From Microcaldota archaeon (lineage in GTDB: Archaea; Micrarchaeota; Micrarchaeia; Micrarchaeales; CABMGC01): DNA of 39,890 bases. Shown here piece by piece: positions 27,201 to 33,409 of this stretch. The position numbers were made by a program, and so were the translations under genes. The notes below the pieces were generated by a model, which saw only the letters and a program-made list of their open reading frames with translations, was not told the DNA's origin and made no database searches. The stretch lies in the NCBI GenBank assembly GCA_021818995.1, contig JAKASP010000003.1:1-39890 (forward strand). The letters are read 5' to 3'. The number at the start of each line of letters is the position of its first letter. The first letter of the stretch is position 1.

Positions 27201-27954
27201 CATAGTCACCTACGCGCCATCGTACAACAGCATGGGCACCTGCAACCCGCCCACCAACGGCCTGCTCGAGCCGCAGTACTTCGTCTGCAACATAAACAAC
27301 AACAACGAAGGGGCCGCGCTCTCGAACTCGTGCCCGAACACAGGCGCCCTGAACCACTGCTCCATTCTCTACCCGGACGTGGCCCAGTGCCTCAGCACAG
27401 GCTGGGCGAACAGCAAGGGAGCGCTCTCCGACCCGCAGACATATTGCAGCCAGACGCTCTCCGACTACCAGGCGTACCTCAACTGCGCAAGCTCGTACAC
27501 GCAGGGCTCGCAGCAGTTCTGCGCAGTCACGAACCAGCAGACTGGCAACGGCATCTGCACATCTCAGATAGGGCTCATAGGAACGGCCCCGATAATCGAC
27601 AACAAGGGCGACTTCTCCGCAACGATATCCGCATGCGGCTCAAGGAACGACCAGATACAGGCGGTCTACTACGGCTGGCCTCCGCCGGAGCCTATAAGCG
27701 TGACGCAGATACCGCTCGCGTTCACTGCAAATGCTGTCAACGGGCAGGGCTGCACCGGCACGTGCGCTGCCTCGCAGCAGAGCGAGTTCAACTACGAGTA
27801 CGCGCCCACGCAGACGAGCGCAGCGGTGCAGATAGGCCTCTTCCAGCTCAGCTACGGGAGCCTGGGCCTTCTCACGACCCTTGGGGCCATGGCGCTCGCT
27901 CTTGTTCTCATGTTCGGCAGGGGCCTGATGTCGAGGACAAGCCGACGGAAATAA
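21223..27954 (+). CDS. Giant secreted, C-terminally anchored Cys-rich surface protein
   Basis: Not assignable to a named family. At 2243 aa it starts with a signal peptide (hydrophobic PLLLFILASFLIVPSIGA, cleavage near residue 25) and ends with one membrane helix (about 2213-2232, GLLTTLGAMALALVLMFG) and the basic tail SRTSRRK, so nearly all of it faces outside. Parts seen: two Ser/Thr/Val linkers flanking a Cys-rich knot (about 340-430); a Gly-Asn repeat near 565; NHL/propeller-like strands between about 720 and 910 (ITADSAGDVYITG, GTWLYAASPSSGTIYQFY, NGYVYVLDDW); and three Ig-like modules at about 1322-1393, 1394-1476 and 1698-1793 (GTYTVSWNDL, GTYTVTATDT, GTYQIEALDT). More than fifteen N-x-S/T sequons make it a probable STT3 substrate. 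Numerous cysteines imply extracellular disulfides. Adhesin or cell-contact functions are possible but unproven. Confidence 0.85.
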   Translation: MRAAFCLPLLLFILASFLIVPSIGASSSTSCANTCNAGTTGGSSCSSTASIPSPTTCTLSETITTSYQQNSNYQFLTDTVQASPATLSPAVSVNNYNIGNSGWFLTCPEPLGPSLGDYAPTDNSLFYPFTADNQFQFIAGDGCLATTTPLQSNVNLPVSIGWTVGPDGTFASAGVGSLAVSSLSNLKVSNLAYSPELGGGTSGTIASSFAVNSYVFQNVPAIAQNDIWTWSAPFAELSGVVSDSQTVGATPTIAFNEQETDTQGQLSGARNDSGSVKNATLSNASTHKTTGLALSGATSSSTASFATTTVNCFQDYCQSQITSCPASCPVEEFDFHGSTCSEFYCGTSISTTVSSTTTVSSSSCPSGSQCIRADICTGPGEGGTCGANCGGVNCCCTFGGASSLSSTSTSTTVSSTTTILVETYTCKYTYSYSETTNLQSVKNQQVPFNEVVINPPNPDGGLNAQYKQFNTPVVPYFTFNYIVPALDGQQLTNSYDIFSPWNYHTPINSIEMLPIDTVSNFFVNYSGSLISTPSGSLNLPGLLGNILGGVIGQLGNLLGNGNGNGNGNKNAVQQVLGKFGLYSPSIATPISIAEISSDYIFVLNYSKQDGTYYLSVLRLMPRGYYNTSSYTPSSVPSVSASCNPGSGGCSQASLENQNSPIWTNNWKGYWSNVIDAQNYTTYLIRRINLAPFFSTYVSGASSSPSCTNGNGCAFISQFTPLNITADSAGDVYITGAATSNQRRGRGSSQSSYPALIEIPAVNGPSVPSSGQISATTGDWSSTSGAPVLSEVAVSSDGTWLYAASPSSGTIYQFYANKATLSENEAINLAFSTISTGGTLQSGQLGAAQASLSITQYLYNGGLYGVKFNGQGAPDVTNSQNNQNINTDFDSQTFHHPLGLANVNGYVYVLDDWQGIAGENVNCLINGWFFGLLTAGCSNAGGTNFEILMVRVLDSSGGNVPINPTQFNDLYTLQGCQTTFTPSASSTGTQYTTSTCITDKTQPVISCTPGQPLCYTASTGCTDSNGNHGIEQFCVGQAGGNGYYGLSTTYFGAQGQSYPPYGWILSANITVSSGGSPVSFCSAYSNSGNNNDCTYNPSHMPSAYAGSFKPIGPALSATIGGINSGGCNDGSNDCATAFSVSLNGTMSLLFKQRSLSCAWFLWGTCIGSKFCIPYIGCVGSTQYEPHYNELATTQFSVENYTKYFDGNIGFSCYTDSQSNGNTPGGQNNGACGYLIGSGGTDYIKNMHAPVFSATNPFRYLESLGSTQLLTVTGAGSTSVSEGQGCSGVGSQGCTSYIVTYPGPPQATMSQSPIGWGAQDQMLIQATGSGESSTDNMQLTIAGSPSSNTNTITGQGSISYTICSTLEQCLAPGTYTVSWNDLTSKDSPASVSLTINPSPLLTIQNPQVITVQNGQSFESTETIVATAPYSGDIVTISISGQQNPVASGTGTATYSESNLPVGTYTVTATDTSHSQYTTTQTLQVVQSGGTSPTLGTAESLTSSINGYVLVPYEYTYEIKQSYSNPSPGVQISGGDGDETCPPLSLPSSSDSLVNVFGDSLTTGHSNQIAASIEGGATYLNDVANNGYYIANLTDAHLVLPPQIAYNIQNDKLFGTIWANATYCTGSPTTSLDCSANRQSVLNATLQLQYSVTSQTVYPGICSSQGCTQYGSYETFGTSPTSGSQYGASLVTGSGNAASQYVVQGSGSGVSQNGQVQLTIAQSPVVIKTPDSVTASTAGGDTIEILVGGGVVSTGIGSASYVINPQSCASQSPSTCLFAGTYQIEALDTNTGQSALTTLAILPQQIGFYYSSNPFETSVPLFDIYKQVVYDSPLDLYLNGSQYCAGGNCNSPYSLRGYQQLVYVMNDRFNNLIYVPVEADIANPISISLNVQSQPDAANSNLTTVTINGIAGTYTSLGSIFTPLPQSVGGVQQQVYLYYDDNLNYANYNPLDPTQKLDAEYCTFQTSQASGLTCTQSNPVYTGTGPSDPNRQQNAGIVTYAPSYNSMGTCNPPTNGLLEPQYFVCNINNNNEGAALSNSCPNTGALNHCSILYPDVAQCLSTGWANSKGALSDPQTYCSQTLSDYQAYLNCASSYTQGSQQFCAVTNQQTGNGICTSQIGLIGTAPIIDNKGDFSATISACGSRNDQIQAVYYGWPPPEPISVTQIPLAFTANAVNGQGCTGTCAASQQSEFNYEYAPTQTSAAVQIGLFQLSYGSLGLLTTLGAMALALVLMFGRGLMSRTSRRK

Positions 27955-27960
27955 GGGATA

Positions 27961-27971
27961 GGTATTAATAG
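27961..27971 (+). promoter_or_regulatory. TATA box of the basic membrane protein gene
   Basis: GGTATTAATAG starts six bases after the giant gene's stop. The predicted start at about 27992 leaves a 16-nt leader with AAGGGGAG as Shine-Dalgarno before the ATG at 28008. Confidence 0.55.
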
Positions 27972-28007
27972 CAAGAAATGCATAATTCATAACGTAAGGG
28001 GAGTGGC

Positions 28008-29075
28008 ATGCTGCCGATAATACTAAGCTTCGGGGCCGTATACGCGCTGATTCCACTGCTCATAATAATCATACTGATAGCCGCGGCAGCGGGCATAAGC
28101 CGCGGGTACGACATCTTCGCAATATTCGGCATAGGCGTGCTCGCGGGCATAGGCGGCAAGAGCGGCGGCAAGGGCTCTCTCGCAGGAAAGAGCGCATACA
28201 AGGGAAGGGCTGGAAGCACTATCGGCAGGGCCTTCGCAGGTAGCCCTGTTGGGAGGAAGATATCGGGTCAGGTGGCTGCACGGGCGGCGGCAGCTAAAGG
28301 AGCTATAGTAACAGGAAGGAGCGCAAAGGCGTTGAACAGCGCCTTGGTCCAGGAAGTTGTTGCTAAGAGTGGCCCGGTGACAAGCCATCACATAGTGAAG
28401 ATGGCAGTAGGGGGCGTGGCGGCCACGGGAGCGCTAATGGCTGGAGCCGGAGTGAGGGCGATTGCAAGCGGCACTTATGGCAGGACGCTGAAGAAGTATG
28501 AAGGCGCGAAGACGCAGGCAGATAGAGAGAAATACGCGAGCAAGCTTCAGGATCTCAGGGAGCAGCATGGTATAAAACCAACGACCAATATAGAACTCGC
28601 TTCTGCTAAGGACGCTATAAATTACGATGTCAAGAAAGCCGGCTCGTTGGGTAGAACGCTCACTAAGAAAGAGACAGACACGCTCACGAAACGACTTACA
28701 GATCTAACTAGGATACAGGCACTACATGAAGAAGCCCAGAAACTAAAGGTAACTTCCGGTATGATTGCTTTGGGAGGAGCTCTGCCAGCCGGCTATATTG
28801 AAAATGAAGTAGGACGCTTGGTAAACGAGTTTCACGGCAAGTCCACTCCGGCATCTAGATCCGCGCTAGATCAGAGCTCTGTTGAAAATAAGGTGAAGGC
28901 ATTAACAGCAGGCTTGCCTCTTTATTCTGCACCTCCATCGGTCAAGACGATGTCAGTTCCCGGTGGCAAGCTGACAAGGGCGTATAATGCGCCATATAAT
29001 GCGATAACCGATCAAACCAGCGCTAACGCTAAGAAAATGAGGAGCATAATGAATTTCTTCGTCAAGAAAAAGTAG
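28008..29075 (+). CDS. Unknown membrane-anchored basic protein
   Basis: No family recognised (355 aa). The N-terminus holds one long or two short membrane helices (ILSFGAVYALIPLLIIIILIAAAA, then FAIFGIGVLAGIGG at about 38-50). A striking Gly/Ala/Lys/Arg-rich stretch (50-105; GKSGGKGSLAGKSAYKGRAG, VGRKISGQVAARAAAAKG) follows. A further hydrophobic patch, VKMAVGGVAATGALMAGAGV, lies near 130-150. The remainder is charged and helical, ending with the strongly basic VKKK. The layout (membrane helices, then a low-complexity basic cytoplasmic part) is reminiscent of inner-membrane scaffold components of secretion or conjugation systems, but I cannot support such a claim. It has its own promoter and Shine-Dalgarno. 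Codon use becomes more AT-rich towards its 3' half than in the giant gene before it. Confidence 0.75.
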   Translation: MLPIILSFGAVYALIPLLIIIILIAAAAGISRGYDIFAIFGIGVLAGIGGKSGGKGSLAGKSAYKGRAGSTIGRAFAGSPVGRKISGQVAARAAAAKGAIVTGRSAKALNSALVQEVVAKSGPVTSHHIVKMAVGGVAATGALMAGAGVRAIASGTYGRTLKKYEGAKTQADREKYASKLQDLREQHGIKPTTNIELASAKDAINYDVKKAGSLGRTLTKKETDTLTKRLTDLTRIQALHEEAQKLKVTSGMIALGGALPAGYIENEVGRLVNEFHGKSTPASRSALDQSSVENKVKALTAGLPLYSAPPSVKTMSVPGGKLTRAYNAPYNAITDQTSANAKKMRSIMNFFVKKK

Positions 29076-29086
29076 ATGGCCGCTGA

Positions 29087-29209
29087 CTAGAACTCTTCCG
29101 ATTCCTCGCTGTCGAAGTCGTCGTCGCCCTCTTCGGAGTCGTCGTCCGTGTCTTCATCTGAATCATCGTCGTTCTCGTCGTTCGTATCTTCGTCGTCGCT
29201 TTTTGCCAT
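29087..29209 (-). CDS. 40-residue hyperacidic protein
   Basis: A short reading frame starts at the ATG at 29209-29207 and ends at TAG 29089-29087. The 40-residue product contains 16 Asp and 9 Glu, one Lys (residue 3), and Phe only at 32 and 40. It begins MAKSDDEDTNDEND and ends SEESEEF. Support for a real gene is an AAGGTG Shine-Dalgarno 6-8 nt before the ATG, two candidate TATA boxes (TTTAAATA at 29261-29268 and CTATATAATG at 29245-29254), and a start and stop that enclose nothing but the acidic tract. It may act as a charge partner, for example for its basic membrane neighbour; that is a guess. It converges with that neighbour, 11 bp between stops. Confidence 0.7.
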   Translation of the reverse strand: MAKSDDEDTNDENDDDSDEDTDDDSEEGDDDFDSEESEEF

Positions 29210-29260
29210 ATTGGCACCTTTTCCGGTTTCCCGAAATGCAATCTCATTATATAGGAAAAT

Positions 29261-29268
29261 TATTTAAA
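29261..29268 (-). promoter_or_regulatory. TATA box candidate for the hyperacidic protein
   Basis: The reverse strand reads TTTAAATA. A second candidate, CTATATAATG, lies at 29245-29254. The remaining bases to 29367 carry no recognised feature. Confidence 0.45.
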
Positions 29269-29367
29269 GGTATGTAAACTCGTTGGACTTGGCCGCTGTG
29301 AAATACCAGAAGTGGCTACGCTAAGCATGATAATCGATAAGCTTCGTATTGTACGTTGTTGGCCGTG

Positions 29368-30930
29368 TCAGTAAGGCATATTTGCCAGGCTTATGGCTTG
29401 CTGGGCTTTTGCTTTTTCCGATCCGCGGCCCCTCAAAAGTTCACCGAGCTGTATGTTTCTTGTCACGAAGTCGTCCAGTGTTTCCTGTACGTCCTTCAGT
29501 TTTATGTCGTACGCGCTCGAAAAGAGGTTTACCATATCCCAATAAGTGGTCATGCTGCGCCATATGACGTCTTCCTCGCCCCATCTGGCTATATCATTGA
29601 AGTGGTCGAGCATGAGCTCTACGTGTTCCTTGGTTATCGTCTTATTTTCAGGTTTAATGCCAAGCTGCTTCGTCTTCTTGTCCATCTCGTTCTCCAATTT
29701 AGCTTTGAGGTCACGTAGGCCGTTTACCTCTTCTATCTTAAGGCTGTTGGCGAAAACTGAAGGTATCGCATAACCTATCTCCACTATTGCCTGGGTGTAA
29801 AGTCCATTCAGCCTGCGTATGCGCTTCTTGTCAGTGCCACTTTTCAGAAGTTCGAACTCAGAGAGTATCTCATCGACCTTTTCCTTCTCCTGCTCGATCA
29901 GGGTCTTTTGGACCTTGGACTTGGCGTTCTCCATAAGCGCGGTCGGTTCGCGCAGCATTACCGCGTTTGAAAGACCGTGTGCCTTCAAATCATCTACAGT
30001 GAGACCTTCTATTATTGTTGAGGTTGCATGCGCCATCTTCCTACTCTTGGCTTCTGCCTGGGCCTCTTCTAAGACATTTAAGACTATCAAATTCTTGTTA
30101 AAGTCTGCAACTTCCTTCTTTATTCCGGTGAAATCCATTTGCGAAAGCAGGTCTATTACAGAGTTAGTCTGCGTTGTTTTGCTGGCCATGCCGAGCCATT
30201 GGCCTAGGCCATACATGGTCTTGCCTCTACCGCTTTTGTTCCTGTACTGTTCCACCTCATGGAAAAGAGCATTGAGTTTTTCCATTTCGGTGCTTTTGCC
30301 TCCGAACGATTCAATCACAGACTTTGCGGCCTTCTTTCTCTGCTCTATAAGTTGATCGAAGGCATCAGGATTTGACAGTGTTGCTTTTCCAGCCAGAATT
30401 TGGAGTTCATCATATGCATCTGCAGATGATTGATCAAAGGCGCCCTCAAAGGAGTTTTTCTGATATTTCTCCAAGTTTTTATTGGCGGCCTTCAAGATTT
30501 CGAGCTTAGCCTGCTCTGCCTCGTATTTCTCTCTGGAGCTGTTAGTCGCATCGTAAGCTTTTAGCAATACCGTTGGTAATTGTTCTCTTAGGCCCATCTT
30601 CTCTGTGTTTGTCCCTGCCTTCCGCATCTGCGAATCGAAATTCAGATAATCGGACTTTTCTTTCTCCCCTAGCTTGTCAATCTCAGAATTAAGTTTTCGG
30701 ACTTTAATGTCAAATGCGAGTTTTGCATCACTCACTCTTGATCCTTGTGCAACAACCTCTTTAGGGAAAAACGGTTTGAGAATGGAAAAGGTCTCGTTGG
30801 TTACGCCCAGACGCATAGCCATTTCAACCGCTTTCTTTTCACTCTCGCTTCTTACCACTTTTCCTGCGGCTTTTTCTGCGCTTTCGCTTAAATTGTGTTC
30901 TTTATCTTGCAATCTTAGCCCTATCGACAT
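29368..30930 (-). CDS. Unknown helical/coiled-coil protein
   Basis: No family recognised. I place the start at the ATG at 30930 (MSIGLRLQDKEHN, 520 aa), because an upstream in-frame ATG at 30972 sits inside the TATA box and GGGTTAGG precedes the chosen ATG. The protein lacks signal peptide and membrane helices and is almost entirely charged and helical. Coiled-coil-prone stretches include about 60-110 (RKLNSEIDKLGEKEKSDYLN), 130-170 (SREKYEAEQAKLEILKAANK), 330-380 (KTLIEQEKEKVDEILSEFELL) and 410-440 (LRDLKAKLENEMDKKTKQLG). The gene is visibly AT-richer than its neighbours and uses more A/T-ending codons, which may indicate rapid divergence or acquisition. It faces the hyperacidic gene on the same strand, but each has its own promoter. 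Confidence 0.75.
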   Translation of the reverse strand: MSIGLRLQDKEHNLSESAEKAAGKVVRSESEKKAVEMAMRLGVTNETFSILKPFFPKEVVAQGSRVSDAKLAFDIKVRKLNSEIDKLGEKEKSDYLNFDSQMRKAGTNTEKMGLREQLPTVLLKAYDATNSSREKYEAEQAKLEILKAANKNLEKYQKNSFEGAFDQSSADAYDELQILAGKATLSNPDAFDQLIEQRKKAAKSVIESFGGKSTEMEKLNALFHEVEQYRNKSGRGKTMYGLGQWLGMASKTTQTNSVIDLLSQMDFTGIKKEVADFNKNLIVLNVLEEAQAEAKSRKMAHATSTIIEGLTVDDLKAHGLSNAVMLREPTALMENAKSKVQKTLIEQEKEKVDEILSEFELLKSGTDKKRIRRLNGLYTQAIVEIGYAIPSVFANSLKIEEVNGLRDLKAKLENEMDKKTKQLGIKPENKTITKEHVELMLDHFNDIARWGEEDVIWRSMTTYWDMVNLFSSAYDIKLKDVQETLDDFVTRNIQLGELLRGRGSEKAKAQQAISLANMPY

Positions 30931-30960
30931 CCTAACCCTATGATAATTGTGCTTTTCTGA

Positions 30961-30970
30961 GTATTTAAGC
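30961..30970 (-). promoter_or_regulatory. TATA box of the helical protein gene
   Basis: The reverse strand reads GCTTAAATAC, 31-40 bp before the chosen ATG at 30930, giving a leader of about 9 nt. Confidence 0.5.
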
Positions 30971-30982
30971 ATTAGCTTTAAG

Positions 30983-30990
30983 AATATAAA
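30983..30990 (+). promoter_or_regulatory. TATA box of tRNA-Ala
   Basis: AATATAAA is centred 26 bp before the first base of the tRNA at 31013. Confidence 0.6.
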
Positions 30991-31012
30991 CCGAGAGCGA
31001 GCATGTTAAAGA

Positions 31013-31084
31013 GGGCTCTTAGCGCAACGGTAGCGCGTCCGCTTTGCAGGCGGAAGGTTGCGGGTTCAAATCCCGCAGAGTCCA
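31013..31084 (+). tRNA. tRNA-Ala (anticodon TGC)
   Basis: A complete cloverleaf: acceptor GGGCTCT/AGAGTCC with the G3:U70 wobble that identifies tRNA-Ala, D stem GCGC/GCGC, anticodon stem TCCGC/GCGGA with loop TTTGCAG, a T-loop of canonical TTCAAAT, and discriminator A73. CCA is not encoded. The NAC gene starts only 19 bp after its 3' end. Confidence 0.97.
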
Positions 31085-31103
31085 TGACGATTGAGGTAAT
31101 TAG

Positions 31104-31460
31104 ATGTTCCCAAACCTAGACCCGAAGGCGCTGAAGGGCATGATGGACAAGCTCGGCATAAGGAGCACGAGCATAAAGAGCACGCAGGTGGTCATTCACT
31201 GCGAGGGCAGCGACATAGTGATAGACGCGCCTGAGGTGACGCTCATCGAGGGGCAGGGCATGCGCAGCTTCCAGATAAGCGGCGCGATACGGCAGATAGA
31301 CAGGAGCAAGATCGAGATAAGCGACGACGACGTGAAGTTCATAGAAGAGCAGACCGGTGTGAACGACGACGCTCTGGTGCGGAAGGCCTTTGAGGAGAGC
31401 CGCGGGGACATCGCGGGAACGATACTCAGGCTCAAGAAGGAGAAGGAGCAGCAAGCCTAG
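31104..31460 (+). CDS. nac: Archaeal nascent polypeptide-associated complex protein (NAC-alpha)
   Basis: This 118-residue protein binds ribosomes and nascent chains as a homodimeric archaeal NAC. The NAC beta-barrel domain occupies about 20-70 (VVIHCEGSDIVIDAPEVTLI, RSFQISGAIRQID). A C-terminal UBA domain occupies about 73-112 (ISDDDVKFIEEQTGVNDDAL, FEESRGDIAGTILRLK). The N-terminal MFPNLDPKALKGMMDKLGI is the typical archaeal lead. GAGGT 8 nt before the ATG serves as ribosome binding site. With tRNA-Ala just 19 bp upstream and no room for a separate promoter outside the tRNA, it is probably transcribed together with the tRNA. The stop overlaps the convergent DUF424 gene by 4 bp. Confidence 0.95.
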   Translation: MFPNLDPKALKGMMDKLGIRSTSIKSTQVVIHCEGSDIVIDAPEVTLIEGQGMRSFQISGAIRQIDRSKIEISDDDVKFIEEQTGVNDDALVRKAFEESRGDIAGTILRLKKEKEQQA

Positions 31461-31771
31461 AAAACGTCTACCTTGAAGATCTGCACGAAGGGAACCTTGC
31501 CCACTTTCTTTACGTCGCCCTTTCCAACGAGCCCCTTCTTCATCAGCACAGCTACGGACCTCTCGCCCACGATGTTAGCCGAATATATCTCCTCGCCCTC
31601 TACCATGCTCTCGGCCTCCTCCTCGCTCACGAGCTCGCCCTTGTAGAAGGATGCGTACCTGTCGAGGTCTATGTGTATCTTGCCGGATTCCAGTACCTTG
31701 CCGATGAGCTCCTTGTCGCACATCGCGATTATCGCACCCTGTTCCACGGAGTGCTTCTTGAAGAAGAGCAT
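31457..31771 (-). CDS. DUF424 family protein
   Basis: The ATG at 31771 gives MLFFKKHSVEQGAIIAMCDK (104 aa), the length and opening of the archaeal DUF424 family. Further family-like stretches are ELIGKVLESGKIHIDLDRYA, FYKGELVSEEEAESMV and an end rich in hydrophobic strands (GKVPFVQIFKVDVF). A longer frame to 31843 is open, but its extra residues are encoded inside the upstream GT2 gene, so I reject it. It starts 8 bp after the GT2 stop, so the two are co-transcribed. The function of DUF424 is not established; links to translation have been suggested by its distribution in archaea. Confidence 0.8.
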   Translation of the reverse strand: MLFFKKHSVEQGAIIAMCDKELIGKVLESGKIHIDLDRYASFYKGELVSEEEAESMVEGEEIYSANIVGERSVAVLMKKGLVGKGDVKKVGKVPFVQIFKVDVF

Positions 31772-31779
31772 GCAAACGC

Positions 31780-33333
31780 CTAGCCGTATCTGTAGAAGAA
31801 GAAGAAGGTAGAGGTGTAGAGTATGCCGTACCAGAGCAGCCACATGGCCCCGGAGAGGTTGTACGAAAGCGCGGCGAGCGATCCTGCAATCAGCAGCACA
31901 ACCGAGAAGGTCAGCTCCAGCGTTGCGTTCTTGAGCGCGTATAGCGCGCGTATCGGCTTGTTGTCCAGCACGCTCCCCTTGAACCAGCCCTTCACCCCGC
32001 TCATCGAGAGCAGGGCCGCTATCGCGCCCTTGAGGCGTACGAACGCGAGGGCGAAGTTCAGCACGAAGAGCATCAGGCCCTTAGAGTACGAGTTGAAGTA
32101 TACCTTCGTAAGCGCTATCGGCACTATCAGCGAGAGCAGGAAGGCGCTTATTCCGAGCAGCTCGAGGCCAAGAACCGTGTAGCCCGCGGTAGCGGCCTGC
32201 GTGACTGTCGAGTATGCGAACGGCGCAGCTGAGAAGACAGTTAGCAGCGCGACTACTGTGAAGAGTATGAGTATCGAGGAGAGGTAGTTTAGGCCGAACC
32301 CGTGCGCGAGGTAGTCGAGCTTCGAGATCGGTGAGAACGAGTGCTTCTTCTCGCTCCTCCACCTCTTCAGGAAGTAGACCAGGAACTGGGTGTCGCCGTA
32401 GTTGTAGCGCCACTGCTGGCTCATCAGTTCTGAGAACGTGAGCGGCTTGCCGAGCGCGTACGCCTGGGGCACGTAGACGCTCCTGTATCCGTGTATGTCC
32501 GACTCGAAGCTGAAGAAAGTGTCCTCTGTGACGAACTGAGGGAAGCCGCCTATAGCGTCGAGTGCTGCGCGCCTGATTATGCCGCACGAACCCGCGAAGA
32601 TTGCCGTGCCGTTCAGGGCCCTGGCCGGCTGTATGAACCTGAAGAAGAGCGCATCGAAGAGGTCGACGCTCTCGGAGAAGAGCGTGCCCTTGGAGAACCT
32701 CTTCTCTGTCTGTACGAATGCTATTGACTCATCCTGGAAATACGGGAGCAGGTCCTTGAGGAAGTGCGTGTCGGTCAGTTCCTCATCTGCGTCGAAGATC
32801 GCGATGAACTCTCCCTGCGAGTGCTCGAGCGTGTTGTTGAGTGCGCCGGCCTTGAAGTTCGTATTCTCGGACCTGGTGAGATACTCTACGCCGTTCGCTT
32901 CGCAGAACGCCATCTTCCTGGACCGCACCTCTGGATCCTTGGAGTCGTCGTGCATGTAGTACCTGATCTTGCCCTTCTCGTAATCGAGTTTCTTGAGGCT
33001 GAGCATGTTGCGCTCTATCATGCCGAGGTCCTCGTTGTACGTTGGCATGATCACAGCGACTGTAGGAAGGCTGCGCATCGGCTTGAGCCCCTTTTTGAGT
33101 TTCTCAAGGTGCCTGTCGTAGTAGTAAGACCTGTAATAGGCGTATGCGGTTACACCGTTGAAGAGGCACGAGACGAGCGCCAGGGTCGTGAACGCGATCG
33201 CGAGCGCGAAGACGTAGCCGCCCCTTGCTGTTAGCATCAGGTAAGCCGAAAATACGAGGCTGACTAGCGATAGGGCTATGAAAAGCACGACGATGAAAAG
33301 CCTTGGGATTATCCCCCTTTTAGCGAACTCCAA
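31780..33333 (-). CDS. Membrane glycosyltransferase family 2 (cellulose-synthase-like)
   Basis: This 517-residue protein has two N-terminal membrane helices (about 10-35 and 38-62), a GT-A domain, and about four C-terminal helices. Processive-type GT2 motifs are visible: MPTYNED (96-102), D129-D130, DAD at 181-183, TED at 269-271 and QQWRY at 306-310 (the Q-x-x-R-W site, with Tyr in place of Trp). Such enzymes polymerise or add sugars at the cytoplasmic face and may export product. The start is TTG at 33333, with GTGAT a few bases upstream; I see no better start. The DUF424 gene follows in the same operon. Product unknown. Confidence 0.88.
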   Translation of the reverse strand: MEFAKRGIIPRLFIVVLFIALSLVSLVFSAYLMLTARGGYVFALAIAFTTLALVSCLFNGVTAYAYYRSYYYDRHLEKLKKGLKPMRSLPTVAVIMPTYNEDLGMIERNMLSLKKLDYEKGKIRYYMHDDSKDPEVRSRKMAFCEANGVEYLTRSENTNFKAGALNNTLEHSQGEFIAIFDADEELTDTHFLKDLLPYFQDESIAFVQTEKRFSKGTLFSESVDLFDALFFRFIQPARALNGTAIFAGSCGIIRRAALDAIGGFPQFVTEDTFFSFESDIHGYRSVYVPQAYALGKPLTFSELMSQQWRYNYGDTQFLVYFLKRWRSEKKHSFSPISKLDYLAHGFGLNYLSSILILFTVVALLTVFSAAPFAYSTVTQAATAGYTVLGLELLGISAFLLSLIVPIALTKVYFNSYSKGLMLFVLNFALAFVRLKGAIAALLSMSGVKGWFKGSVLDNKPIRALYALKNATLELTFSVVLLIAGSLAALSYNLSGAMWLLWYGILYTSTFFFFYRYG

Positions 33334-33380
33334 AATATCACTGCTGATCGTAATTTTAACAATAATAACTATGATACACT

Positions 33381-33390
33381 TATTAATTAA
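33381..33390 (+). promoter_or_regulatory. TATA box of tRNA-Ser
   Basis: TATTAATTAA is centred 25-26 bp before the tRNA 5' end at 33410. Confidence 0.6.
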
Positions 33391-33409
33391 CGTTTAAAAG
33401 AGCTATTGT

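Noticed and set aside
29062-29247. 61-codon basic, Thr-rich minus-strand frame
   Set aside because: It is a shifted frame over the Asp/Glu repeat. The acidic frame has the ribosome binding site at proper distance.
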